A stretch of DNA of 64,000 nucleotides from Paracoccus yibinensis. GTDB lineage: Bacteria; Pseudomonadota; Alphaproteobacteria; Rhodobacterales; Rhodobacteraceae. Shown piece by piece: positions 37,336 through 45,207 of the stretch. The stretch's first letter is position 1; each line of letters begins with the position of its first letter. Below the pieces are notes generated by a model, which did no database searches, was not told the origin of the DNA, and saw only the letters and a program-made list of their open reading frames with translations. The position numbers and the translations under genes were made by a program. The DNA lies in NCBI RefSeq assembly GCF_030846195.1, contig NZ_JAVCWH010000004.1, forward strand, positions 186,001-250,000, given 5' to 3'.

Positions 37336-37718
37336 GCGAAAGACTGAACAGCGAACGCGTCATCGCGCGCGACGACGGCTTTCATCCCCTGACCGAGGAA
37401 GCGCGCGTCGTGCTGGCCCCCGACACGCCGTTAGAGGAACTGACCGATCATCTGCATCGCGACCTGATCGCCATCGACTTTCCGGCCTTCAACGATGGGC
37501 GCGGCTTTTCCCTGGCCCGCCGGTTGCGCGAACTGGGCTATACCGGCCGGTTGCGCGCGGCGGGGCGCCTGATCGCCGACCAATATGCCATGGCCCGCCG
37601 CGTGGGCTTTGACGAAGTCGAGGTCGCCCCCGACATCGCCGCCCGCCAGCCCGCCGAACAATGGGTCGCGCGCGCCGATTGGCGGGACTTCGATCATCGC
37701 GCCAAGCTGGCAGGCTAG
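37332..37718 (+). CDS. DUF934 protein of the sulfate assimilation operon
   Basis: The 128-residue protein belongs to DUF934, which accompanies cysI and cysH in proteobacteria. IDFPAFNDGRGFSLARRLRELGY and IADQYAMARRVGFDEVE are the family signatures. Its function is unknown; a role in sulfite reductase maturation or electron transfer has been suggested only by gene order. The ATG overlaps the cysH TGA. Confidence 0.9.
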   Translation: MSERLNSERVIARDDGFHPLTEEARVVLAPDTPLEELTDHLHRDLIAIDFPAFNDGRGFSLARRLRELGYTGRLRAAGRLIADQYAMARRVGFDEVEVAPDIAARQPAEQWVARADWRDFDHRAKLAG

Positions 37719-37764
37719 GGGTTTCGCCCCGCTGCCCCATAGACTAGAACACGCAGGACTTCCC

Positions 37765-38607
37765 ATGACCCTGGACATTCCCGTGGCCGACGCCGCCCCC
37801 CAGCCCACCCCCAAGACGCTGCCCGACGCGCAGACCGTCACCGCAGTCAAGCACTGGACCGACAGTTTGTTTTCGTTCCGCGTGACGCGCCCCGCGTCGC
37901 TGCGTTTCCGGTCGGGCGAATTCGTGATGATCGGCCTTCTGGGCGACAACGGCAAGCCCCTGCTGCGCGCCTATTCCATCGCAAGCCCCAACTGGGACGA
38001 GGAACTGGAATTCTATTCCATCAAGGTGCCGGACGGCCCGCTGACCTCGAAGCTGCAGCACATCCAGCCGGGGGATCAGATCATCCTGCGCCCGAAGCCC
38101 GTGGGCACGCTGGTGCTGGACGCGCTACTGCCGGGCAAGCGGCTGTGGTTCCTGGCGACGGGCACCGGCATTGCGCCCTTCGCGTCGCTGATGCGCGACC
38201 CGGAAACCTATGAACGCTACGAGCAGGTCGTGATGATGCACACCTGCCGCACGGCCGACGAACTGGCCTATGGCCGCGAACTGGTCGAGAACCTGAAGCA
38301 CGATCCCCTGCTGGGCGAGATCTATGGCGAGGATTTCGCCAACCGGCTGGTCTATTACCCCACCACCACGCGCGAGGAATCGCCGCGGATGGGCCGGATC
38401 ACGGACAACATGACCTCGGGCAAGGTGTTCACGGATCTGGGCCTGCCGCCGATCAGCCCGGAAACCGACCGCGCGATGGTCTGCGGCAGCCTGGCCTTCA
38501 ACATCGACGTTAAGGCGGTGCTGGAAGGATTTGGCCTGCGCGAAGGGGCGAATTCGGATCCGAAGGAATTCGTGGTCGAGAAGGCTTTCGTGGGCGACGG
38601 CGTCTGA
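37765..38607 (+). CDS. fpr: Ferredoxin-NADP reductase
   Basis: The 280-residue FAD enzyme moves electrons between NADPH and ferredoxin. LLRAYSIASPNWDEELEFYSIKV is the flavin site, GTGIAPFASLMRDP the NADP-binding GTGxAP motif and MVCGSLAFN the nicotinamide region; the C-terminal VEKAFVGDGV is typical of bacterial Fpr. It ends the sulfate operon and probably feeds CysI. A strong terminator follows. Confidence 0.93.
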   Translation: MTLDIPVADAAPQPTPKTLPDAQTVTAVKHWTDSLFSFRVTRPASLRFRSGEFVMIGLLGDNGKPLLRAYSIASPNWDEELEFYSIKVPDGPLTSKLQHIQPGDQIILRPKPVGTLVLDALLPGKRLWFLATGTGIAPFASLMRDPETYERYEQVVMMHTCRTADELAYGRELVENLKHDPLLGEIYGEDFANRLVYYPTTTREESPRMGRITDNMTSGKVFTDLGLPPISPETDRAMVCGSLAFNIDVKAVLEGFGLREGANSDPKEFVVEKAFVGDGV

Positions 38608-38628
38608 AGGAAGGCTGGCAAGACAGGG

Positions 38629-38658
38629 AAAGGGCGCGGCAGGACCGCGCCCTTTCTT
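38629..38658 (+). terminator. Intrinsic terminator after fpr
   Basis: AAAGGGCGCGG (38629-38639) and CCGCGCCCTTT (38645-38655) form a perfect 11-pair stem with a five-base loop, followed by CTTGTT. It closes the sulfate operon. Confidence 0.88.
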
Positions 38659-38768
38659 GTTGGGACATTCCGCCGATCACGCCCTGGTCACGCGCATGTT
38701 TGGAACCGGGATCTTGGCCTGCCGGTTATTCCGGCAACAGATGATCCGTTCGAGGGAGAGGAGTCCCC

Positions 38769-40892
38769 ATGCGCCGCATGATCAACAACACCACCGCCAT
38801 CGCCGCCTGTCTGTCGCTGCTGGTGCCGCATGCCGCACTGGCACAAGGCGCGCCTGCCGGTGGCGAACAGCCGCCGGTGCCGCCGGTCCAGGAACAGCCC
38901 GCGCCGCAAGCCGCCGATCCGGCCGCCGAACCGCAACAGCCCCCTGCGGCTGCCCAGGCGGAACCCACGGCAGAGCCTGCCGCCCGGGCCGAACCACAGC
39001 CGGAACCTGCACCGGAAGCCGCTGCCCCCGCGGCAGAACCGCAACCCGAACCCGCACCGGCCGAGGCACCCGCCGAAGCGGCCCCTGAATCGGCCGAACA
39101 GGCCGTCCCCGAACCCGCACCTGCCGAAGTCCCGGAAGCCGCGCAGGCCCCTGAACCGGCAGCCGAGCCTCAGCCTGAACCCCAGGCAGCCGAAGCCCCG
39201 GCCGAGCCGGAGGAACGGCCCGAGCCTGCCCAGCGGGAACAGCAGCAAGAACGTCCTGCACAGGCCGAAAAGCGTCCTGCCGACCAGGAAGGCAAGCCGC
39301 AGCGCGCCCAGGAACGCGCCGCACGTCAGGCGGACCAGGAGGAGGCAACCCGTCAGGGTCAGGCCGAACGTCCTGCCGCCGCAGCCCGGCAGCAACAGCA
39401 GGAGCCGCCGGCACAAGCCGACACGGCACGGCAGCAGGAACAGCAACGCCCCGCCGCTGCCGCCCGCGACCAACAGGCCGAACGCCCGCAGACCGCCCCT
39501 GCAGAGGCCGATCCCCTGCGCGAGGCACTGGAGGCCGAACGGAACGACGGCCAACAGCCTGCCGCCCCCGCGAACGACCCGGCCCGGACCCAGGCCCAGA
39601 ATGCCCCTGCCGCCGCCGATGCCCCTGACGAAGACGAACTGCGCGATGCCCTGACCCGCGACCAGGCGTCCCCGCCCGCCGCGGCAGGCCAGGCAGCAGC
39701 CGAGGGTCAGGCCCAGCCTCCGGCCGCAGCCTCACAACCCGCAGAGGCCCCCCAGGCCAATGCTCCTGGATCCGGCGCCCCTGTGACCGACGCAGCCCGG
39801 CAGGCTGCGCAGGAAACCGCCGCCCCCACCGCAGCGGCCCTGAACGAGGATCGGCAGGGCGAGGTCGTCGAACAGCAGATCACCGAGGAAAACAGCCGCT
39901 CCTCGGACGAGGATTTCGCGACCAGCTTGCGCGAAGCCTTGGCCCCGCAGGCGGAACAGCCGGCTGCGCAAGCAAATGAGACTGCGCAAGGGAATGATGA
40001 TGACGATGACAACGACCTGGCTAAGGCGCTGCTGCTGGGCCTGGGCGCTGTCGCCGTGGGGACCTATCTGAACAACAATCGCCAGGTTGCGCTGTCCGCC
40101 CCAGACCGGGTGGTCGTGACCCATCCCGATGGCAGCCAGCAGCTGATCAAGGATGAGGTCGCGCTGCTGCGCCAGCCCGGATCGACCGTGACGACGGAAA
40201 ACTTCGACGACGGCTCGTCGCGCACGGTCGTGACCCGCAGCGACGGCAGCCGCGTCGTGACCATCCGTGACGCCGACTTGCGGGTGCTGCGGCGCACGCT
40301 GGTATCGGCCGACGGCACGCAGACCCGGCTTATCGACGACACCGCCCCGGTTGAGCCGGTGGATGTCGCGACCCTGCCCCAACCCGCGCCAGTCGCACCC
40401 ACCGGCGCCTTCCAGGACGAGGCCGCGCTCCGCGAAGCCTTGCAGAGCGAGGTCGATATCGACCGCCGCTTTACCCTGGGCCAGGTCCGCACCATTCCCG
40501 AAGTGCGCGCGCTGGTTCCGCCGGTGACGATCGACGCCATCACCTTCGACACGGGTTCGGCGGCGATTTCCCCGGATCAGGCACGGCAGCTTTCGACCCT
40601 GGGCAACGTCATCCAGGATGCGATCGCCCAGAACCCGCGCGAGATGTTTCTGATCGAAGGCCATACCGACACGGTCGGCGCGGATGCTGCCAACCTTGCC
40701 CTGTCGGACCGCCGGGCGGAGTCGGTCGCCCTGGCGCTGACCGAGTATTTCGACGTACCGCCGGAAAACATGGTCGTGCAGGGTTACGGCGAACAATTTC
40801 CGCAAGTCCGACAGGAAGGCGATGTCCGCGAAAACCGCCGCGCGGCGGTCAGGCGGATCACCGGCCTGTTGCAGACGGCGGAAGCGCAGTGA
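38769..40892 (+). CDS. Large OmpA-family protein with Ala/Pro/Glu/Gln-rich region
   Basis: The 707-residue exported protein has a signal peptide (about 1-25, ALAQ). Residues from about 27 to 395 are low-complexity Ala, Pro, Glu and Gln, without fold. A stretch DDDDDND precedes a short hydrophobic helix ALLLGLGAVAVGTYL near residue 425. A middle domain has repeated 'DGS' beta segments, and the C-terminal OmpA peptidoglycan-binding domain carries IEGHTDTVGADAANLALSDRRAESV. It is probably attached to peptidoglycan in the periplasm or outer membrane. Confidence 0.85.
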   Translation: MRRMINNTTAIAACLSLLVPHAALAQGAPAGGEQPPVPPVQEQPAPQAADPAAEPQQPPAAAQAEPTAEPAARAEPQPEPAPEAAAPAAEPQPEPAPAEAPAEAAPESAEQAVPEPAPAEVPEAAQAPEPAAEPQPEPQAAEAPAEPEERPEPAQREQQQERPAQAEKRPADQEGKPQRAQERAARQADQEEATRQGQAERPAAAARQQQQEPPAQADTARQQEQQRPAAAARDQQAERPQTAPAEADPLREALEAERNDGQQPAAPANDPARTQAQNAPAAADAPDEDELRDALTRDQASPPAAAGQAAAEGQAQPPAAASQPAEAPQANAPGSGAPVTDAARQAAQETAAPTAAALNEDRQGEVVEQQITEENSRSSDEDFATSLREALAPQAEQPAAQANETAQGNDDDDDNDLAKALLLGLGAVAVGTYLNNNRQVALSAPDRVVVTHPDGSQQLIKDEVALLRQPGSTVTTENFDDGSSRTVVTRSDGSRVVTIRDADLRVLRRTLVSADGTQTRLIDDTAPVEPVDVATLPQPAPVAPTGAFQDEAALREALQSEVDIDRRFTLGQVRTIPEVRALVPPVTIDAITFDTGSAAISPDQARQLSTLGNVIQDAIAQNPREMFLIEGHTDTVGADAANLALSDRRAESVALALTEYFDVPPENMVVQGYGEQFPQVRQEGDVRENRRAAVRRITGLLQTAEAQ

Positions 40893-40896
40893 CGAT

Positions 40897-40925
40897 AAAG
40901 GCCCCGGCGATTGCCGGGGCCTTTT
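40897..40925 (+). terminator. Intrinsic terminator after the OmpA-family gene
   Basis: AAAGGCCCCGGC (40897-40908) pairs with GCCGGGGCCTTT (40913-40924) around a four-base loop and is followed by further T. The convergent CoA-binding gene ends at 40928, so the hairpin serves the plus strand and sits next to its stop. Confidence 0.88.
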
Positions 40926-40927
40926 CG

Positions 40928-41359
40928 TTACAGATGGCGGGGAAACTCTATCTTGGGGCATCGGTCCTGGATGACCGTGATGCCCCTTGCCTGTGCCTTG
41001 GCGGCGGCGGCGTCATTACGGATGCCCAGTTGCAACCAGATCGACTTCAAGTCGGGAAGATGAGCCAGAGCATCATCCACGATGGGACCGACCGCTTCAG
41101 ACCGGCGGAAGATGTCAACCATTTCCACATGCGCCGATTTCGGAATATCCGCCAGGCTTGCATAGACGGTCTCGCCCAGGATCGTGCCGCCGGCGTGTCC
41201 GGGATTGACCGGGATGACCCGGAAGCCATTGGCTTGCAAATAGCGGGCCACGCCCCAGCTTGGCCGCAGCTCGTTGGGCGAGAGCCCGACGACCGCCACG
41301 ATCCTTACGGTGCGGGCAATGCGTGCAATATCCTCATCGTCCTTGAAATCGACTTCCAT
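40928..41359 (-). CDS. CoA-binding domain protein (YccU type)
   Basis: The 143-residue Rossmann-fold protein has VAVVGLSPNELRPSWGVARYLQ and VIPVNPGHAGGTILGE as the nucleotide-binding turns, and IWLQLGIRND near the C-terminus. The family is predicted to bind CoA or NAD; its function is unknown. ATG 41359 is supported by GGAGGGG nine bases upstream; a TTG 24 bases earlier is possible. Confidence 0.85.
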   Translation of the reverse strand: MEVDFKDDEDIARIARTVRIVAVVGLSPNELRPSWGVARYLQANGFRVIPVNPGHAGGTILGETVYASLADIPKSAHVEMVDIFRRSEAVGPIVDDALAHLPDLKSIWLQLGIRNDAAAAKAQARGITVIQDRCPKIEFPRHL

Positions 41360-41403
41360 GACGGGCCTCCCCTCCTCGTCCAAAAGTTGTAGAACCCTCG
41401 CAT

Positions 41404-41439
41404 AGAAAAGGCGCCCGGTCCAGAAGTCTGGCCGGGCGC
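41404..41439 (-). terminator. Intrinsic terminator downstream of the YHS-domain gene
   Basis: GCGCCCGG (41411-41418) and CCGGGCGC (41432-41439) pair perfectly, with four further pairs in the upper stem after a one-base bulge; on the minus strand it is followed by CCTTTTC. Confidence 0.7.
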
Positions 41440-41467
41440 AAGTCGCGGAACGAGGGACAGTGATCTG

Positions 41468-41530
41468 AACATGACGGTTCCGAGGTCATGTTCCAAATGG
41501 TAAATGGGCAACACCCTGGAAAAGTTCCAG
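41468..41530. promoter_or_regulatory. Two perfect dyads in the 186-base gap
   Basis: The gap between the YHS gene and the CoA-binding gene holds AACATGAC / GTCATGTT (41468-41475, 41485-41492, nine-base loop) and CTGGAA-AAG-TTCCAG (41516-41530). They may be operators or RNA hairpins. I see no coding potential here. Confidence 0.35.
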
Positions 41531-41569
41531 AGATATCGCAATTTCGTGATGGAAAGAGCGGCCCGGATC

Positions 41570-41977
41570 TTACCGGGTTTTCCAGCTTTCCTGCGCGCGT
41601 GCCAGGATGTCGTGGGGGGCTTGCTGCAGCTTGCGCGCGGACCCCTGCGACCCGACAAGATATAGTGTATCACCGATCACGACGAAGTGTCGAGCGTCAC
41701 CCTGCACACGCCGTCCTTCTGCAAGGGCGACAGGGCACAACCCGCCGAAAGCCGGGGCAAAGCTGCGGGGATCGGCTTCGAAGCGGTTGCGGTTCTCCTC
41801 GGACGCGAAATGCCAAAGCTGGCCTTTCCACAGCGTCGAAATGTCGCGCCTTCCGGGAACGGGCTGACCACTTTCCAGAAAGCCGACAGCATCGAATCCG
41901 TCAATGGCCCAGTCCTGGGCAAGGGCCGGCAGAACAGGCGCCGAAGTCAGGATCAGCGAGAGAAGCAGCGTTTTCAT
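41570..41977 (-). CDS. Exported YHS-domain protein
   Basis: The 135-residue protein has a signal peptide (about 1-20, PALAQD). The YHS-like segment FDAVGFLESGQPVPGRRDISTLWKGQLWHFASEENRNRFEADP is followed by FAPAFGGLCPVALAEG; YHS proteins are thought to bind metal, although only one Cys is seen here. It is likely a periplasmic protein. The function is not known. Confidence 0.85.
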   Translation of the reverse strand: MKTLLLSLILTSAPVLPALAQDWAIDGFDAVGFLESGQPVPGRRDISTLWKGQLWHFASEENRNRFEADPRSFAPAFGGLCPVALAEGRRVQGDARHFVVIGDTLYLVGSQGSARKLQQAPHDILARAQESWKTR

Positions 41978-42070
41978 GAGTCAGGCGTTTCTTGGCAGCA
42001 GGATGCCTAATTGGCACCGCTGGCCCTGATTCTCAACGCTGCGGCGAAAAATGTCGCAGCGATGTGATCC

Positions 42071-42874
42071 CTATGCCATGCTGGCCGCATACAGCGCGAC
42101 CGCCGCCGCGTTCGATACGTTGAGCGATCCGAAGTCGGCGGCAAAGGGGATGCGCGCGACATGGTCGCAGCTTTTCATGGTCAGCTCGCGCATTCCCGGT
42201 CCCTCGGCCCCCAGGACCAGGCACACGGCCCGGCCGGGCAGCCTGCCCAGCAGGTCGGGCAGGGCGGTCGTCCCGGTTCCGTCCAGGCCGATCAGGATGA
42301 AGCCCATGCCCTTCAGTTGCGACAAGGCCTCGGCCAGGTTCGGCACGCGCAGATAGGGCTGCCGTTCCAGGGCGCCCGATGCTGTCTTGGCCAGGGCGCC
42401 CGTTTCGGGTGCGGAATGGCGTGCGGGGGCGATGACCGCGCGTGCGCCGAACACCTCGGCCGATCGCAGGATGGCGCCGATGTTGTGGGGGTCGGTCACG
42501 CGGTCAAGCGCCACCAGCAGGGGCCGCCTTTCGCCCGCGGCCTCGCGCAGGACCACATCGCTGAGACCGCCCCATTTCAGGGGCTTCACCTCCAGCGCGG
42601 CGCCCTGGTGGACGCTGTCGGGGGCCAGCGGCACCGCCTTTCCGAAGACGCGGGGATCGGTGATCTCGGGCGTCAGGCCATGCAGGTCGCCCAGCCGGTC
42701 CACCGCATTGGGCGTCACCACCAGCCGCAGCTTTTCGCGCCGGGGATTGGCCAGGGCATCGCGCACCGCGTGCAGCCCGAACAACCACACGGTTTCCGCC
42801 GCAGCCGCGCGGCGGGCGCGTTCCTTGTCGATCACCCAGGTGGGTTTCTTGGATTTTCCCGGTCGCTCGGTCAT
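42071..42874 (-). CDS. rlmB: 23S rRNA 2'-O-methyltransferase, TrmH/RlmB family
   Basis: This 267-residue SPOUT methyltransferase has an N-terminal substrate-binding domain (WLFGLHAVRDALANPRR) and a knotted C-terminal domain with DRVTDPHNIGAILRSAEVFG (motif 1), LGAEGPGMRELT (motif 2) and GSLNVSNAAAVALY (motif 3). It should methylate a guanosine in 23S rRNA, equivalent to E. coli G2251. The basic N-terminal extension of about 30 residues is usual in alphaproteobacteria. tRNA-Tyr lies divergently upstream. Confidence 0.92.
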   Translation of the reverse strand: MTERPGKSKKPTWVIDKERARRAAAAETVWLFGLHAVRDALANPRREKLRLVVTPNAVDRLGDLHGLTPEITDPRVFGKAVPLAPDSVHQGAALEVKPLKWGGLSDVVLREAAGERRPLLVALDRVTDPHNIGAILRSAEVFGARAVIAPARHSAPETGALAKTASGALERQPYLRVPNLAEALSQLKGMGFILIGLDGTGTTALPDLLGRLPGRAVCLVLGAEGPGMRELTMKSCDHVARIPFAADFGSLNVSNAAAVALYAASMA

Positions 42875-42995
42875 GCGCGGATCCTTTCGGCTGGCCCCTT
42901 CATCGCGCGGGATGCGTACCGGGCGCAAGGCCCCGAAATCCGCTTGACGCCCCGTGTCCCGCCCGCTAATGACCCCCCACGCCGATTGGCTCGGC

Positions 42996-43079
42996 GGGCG
43001 ACGTGCTGCAAGGTGCGGCAGCGGACTGTAACTCCGCCGGGGAGACCCATGCCTGGTTCGATTCCAGGGTCGCCCACCA
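42996..43079 (+). tRNA. tyrT: tRNA-Tyr (GUA)
   Basis: Acceptor GGGCGAC (42996-43002) pairs with GTCGCCC (43069-43075), the anticodon stem GCGGA / TCCGC encloses CTGTAAC with anticodon GTA at 43028-43030, and the T arm is CCTGG-TTCGATT-CCAGG. A long variable arm marks it as class II, as expected for bacterial tRNA-Tyr. CCA is encoded at 43077-43079. The next genes on the other strand are accessory. Confidence 0.97.
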
Positions 43080-43121
43080 CTTCCCCTGGTAATTCATTTC
43101 ACGACCTGCCCAGCCTGCGGG

Positions 43122-43730
43122 TCAGGATCGAAGGCTGTCCAAAGGGATGGTCTTGCCGAAGCCTTCCTTCTTGGGGAACATCTGCCTGACATCGGCGTCC
43201 GAGGGTGACTTATCGGCCAGGGCCTTGCGCGCCTCGAAGATCGCGATTTCCTTCTTGATCGCCAGCACTCGGACCAAGATGCGGGGAATCTTCACCGCTT
43301 CCAGCGTGGCGACCACGGTAAACAGCAGCGCCAGCGATTGCAGGCCCCGCCGCGCCGCGTCGGGAATCTCGGTTGGGGCATAGGGCAGCCGCCAGCCGAT
43401 ATCGGGGACGACCGCAATCACCATCAGCAGCGCCACGACAACCGCGACAAGGCCCAGGATGGAAAACAGGGTATGGACAGCGCGCGTCAATTCCTGCGCC
43501 AGTTCATCGATCTTCATGACCGAACGCCCCGCCGACGACAGGCTGCCGATCACCAGGGAAACCGTCGGAAGGATGCTGGCCGACACCAGCCCCAGAAAGG
43601 TCACGAGCATCCGCGACGGATCGCCGATCAGAAGCGCCGGCGGCAGGATTGCGCCGGCTGCCAGGCCTGCGGTCAGTGCAACAACTCTTGGCCCTCGAAG
43701 CGGCAATCTATCTTCCCGGCAGCGGCCCAT
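43122..43730 (-). CDS. Four-helix membrane protein, possible RexB-like effector
   Basis: The 202-residue protein has four hydrophobic segments at about 16-35, 42-63, 87-109 and 129-150, then a charged cytoplasmic tail of 50 residues. It begins at ATG 43730, inside the end of the upstream soluble gene (overlap about 58 bases), so the two are expressed together. I do not recognise a named family from sequence. Pairing with a RexA-like gene, four helices and cassette position next to tRNA-Tyr suggest an ion-channel effector like RexB (144 residues, four helices). That is inference. Confidence 0.6.
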   Translation of the reverse strand: MGRCREDRLPLRGPRVVALTAGLAAGAILPPALLIGDPSRMLVTFLGLVSASILPTVSLVIGSLSSAGRSVMKIDELAQELTRAVHTLFSILGLVAVVVALLMVIAVVPDIGWRLPYAPTEIPDAARRGLQSLALLFTVVATLEAVKIPRILVRVLAIKKEIAIFEARKALADKSPSDADVRQMFPKKEGFGKTIPLDSLRS

Positions 43731-44677
43731 TCCCTCAGGGCCTCGACGATCCGAAGCATAGCATCGGTCGGATCAAGAAGCGATCCTTCCGTTGCGATGT
43801 CCTTCACCACCGAGAGCTTGACCATGCCGCCCTGTTCCCGTCCGTCGCCATGCAGGCCCAGATCGGCGGGATCGAGGTTCCGCAGCGCCTCCTCGACCGC
43901 CGCCCTGGGAATGCGGACCTTGTGGCGCCGGTCCTTGATGAAGACCTTCAGCAGCCCTTCGACCCGGCCTCCCTCTGGCACCTCGGCCTCGAGCCGGGCG
44001 AGCGCATCGTCCTGCCAGCCCATCATGCGCAGCATGTCGAAGACCGTCGCCCCTTCGTCGCGGGCCTCGCCCGCAAGGCGGGTGAACAGATCCCCGCACT
44101 GCGGGCTGCGATACCGCGGGCGGGCGGACAGGGTCAGGTCGCTGAACTCGGTAAGCCCCTTCTCCCCGGACGCCAGGAACCTTGCCAGAAGGATGATGCG
44201 TTCTTCCCCGCCCAGTTCGCCTGCCTGCCGAAGCAGGGCCGTAAGATAGCGTTCCAGCATGGCCGCCTTGACCGCCGTGCTTTCGATCAGGCCGACATGG
44301 TTCTGGTTGACCGCGAAATACAGCACCCCTTTGACAACCCGCGCGCCCCGCCCGATATCGACGTTCTGGACCAGGAATTCGTCTGTATCGTCGTCCAGCG
44401 ACTGCAACACCGCCTGGATATCCGCCCCGGCCTTGACATGGATGATCTGGCCGCAAAAGACCGGCCCGTCCCAGGTGGGGGGCGAGGATACCTTGTTCAG
44501 GACGACATGGCTGCCATCCCCGTCCAGGTCGATCGCCCTCAGCCGCGCGTTCTCTCCGATCAGGTGATTCTCGGCCCGGCGGCGCAGGACATCGACCAGC
44601 GTTGCCTTCAGGTCCATTCCCCGCAACGCGCCATCCGCCCTGGCTTCCCGGTATTGAATGGTCGCCCGTTTCAGCAA
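43673..44677 (-). CDS. RexA-like soluble protein (putative phage-exclusion sensor)
   Basis: The 334-residue protein starts at TTG 44677 with AGGAG seven bases ahead. No membrane segment is present. Its order of motifs resembles lambda RexA (279 residues): I..SL.DD near residues 87-97, LYFAVNQNHVGLIES (119-133) against the RexA segment FLFVEGDTIGFART, and FDMLRMMG with LKVFIKDRRHKVRIP (213-257) against FGDILKVLG and LDIVIKPKFKRDI. The match is by eye and weak per residue, but collinear. It would sense infection and open the membrane partner encoded downstream. A similar unnamed family is the alternative. Confidence 0.55.
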   Translation of the reverse strand: MLKRATIQYREARADGALRGMDLKATLVDVLRRRAENHLIGENARLRAIDLDGDGSHVVLNKVSSPPTWDGPVFCGQIIHVKAGADIQAVLQSLDDDTDEFLVQNVDIGRGARVVKGVLYFAVNQNHVGLIESTAVKAAMLERYLTALLRQAGELGGEERIILLARFLASGEKGLTEFSDLTLSARPRYRSPQCGDLFTRLAGEARDEGATVFDMLRMMGWQDDALARLEAEVPEGGRVEGLLKVFIKDRRHKVRIPRAAVEEALRNLDPADLGLHGDGREQGGMVKLSVVKDIATEGSLLDPTDAMLRIVEALREWAAAGKIDCRFEGQELLH

Positions 44678-44839
44678 TGCACTGCTCCTGGTTGTTCGAA
44701 GGACAGTATTGCACGTCGAGAAAGTGAACGAAACAAGAACATTTGCGAAGGGTGATCACTTTGTCACTCGTGCCGGATGCCAGGTGATACCTGGAAGGTC
44801 CGGCCCGGCCGTCCAGGCCGCCCGCCACCTGGAGAACGC

Positions 44840-44962
44840 ATGAAGCCCCCAGAAAAGCCCCATGTCCTGATCGCCTATCCCTTGCGCCCCCGTGTCATGG
44901 AGATGCTGGAGGCCTGCAATAGCCTGCACCGTCTTGACCAGGCCGCACCGCGATGGTGGTGA
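44840..44962 (+). pseudogene. N-terminal fragment of a 2-hydroxyacid dehydrogenase
   Basis: The first 30 codons, MKPPEKPHVLIAYPLRPRV and MEMLEACNSLHRLDQA, read as the start of a D-isomer-specific 2-hydroxyacid dehydrogenase (hydroxypyruvate reductase type, normally about 310 residues). The frame stops after 40 codons and no catalytic or NAD-binding part follows. A ribosome site GGAG precedes it. The following 245 bases to the amidohydrolase contain no gene and look like scar. Confidence 0.6.
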
Positions 44963-45207
44963 AACGGGCAGGTCGCGGTCGAGGCGTAGCCTGCCCGCGA
45001 TGAAGCTGGTCGAATGCGACACCTCGTCCGTTCGGGCGATTGGGCCGCAAGGGGATGTTCCCACGTCGATTGCGCGCAAGCGCGCGGGCCCGGATCTCCC
45101 GGATCGATTGTTTGGATTACTTCATTGATTTCTTTGAATAATGAATTTGCGGAAACAAACCCCTGCTCCCTATGCTGAACAAGGCAAACAGGATGAGATC
45201 AAGGGTC

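Noticed and set aside
38860-39900. Tandem repeat array in the OmpA-family gene
   Set aside because: The region is compositionally biased (Ala, Pro, Glu, Gln) but has no fixed repeat unit, so it is described as low complexity.
43080-45130. Direct repeat of the tRNA-Tyr end marking an integrated element
   Set aside because: No second copy of the T-arm/acceptor sequence was found in this interval, so no attachment site can be claimed.
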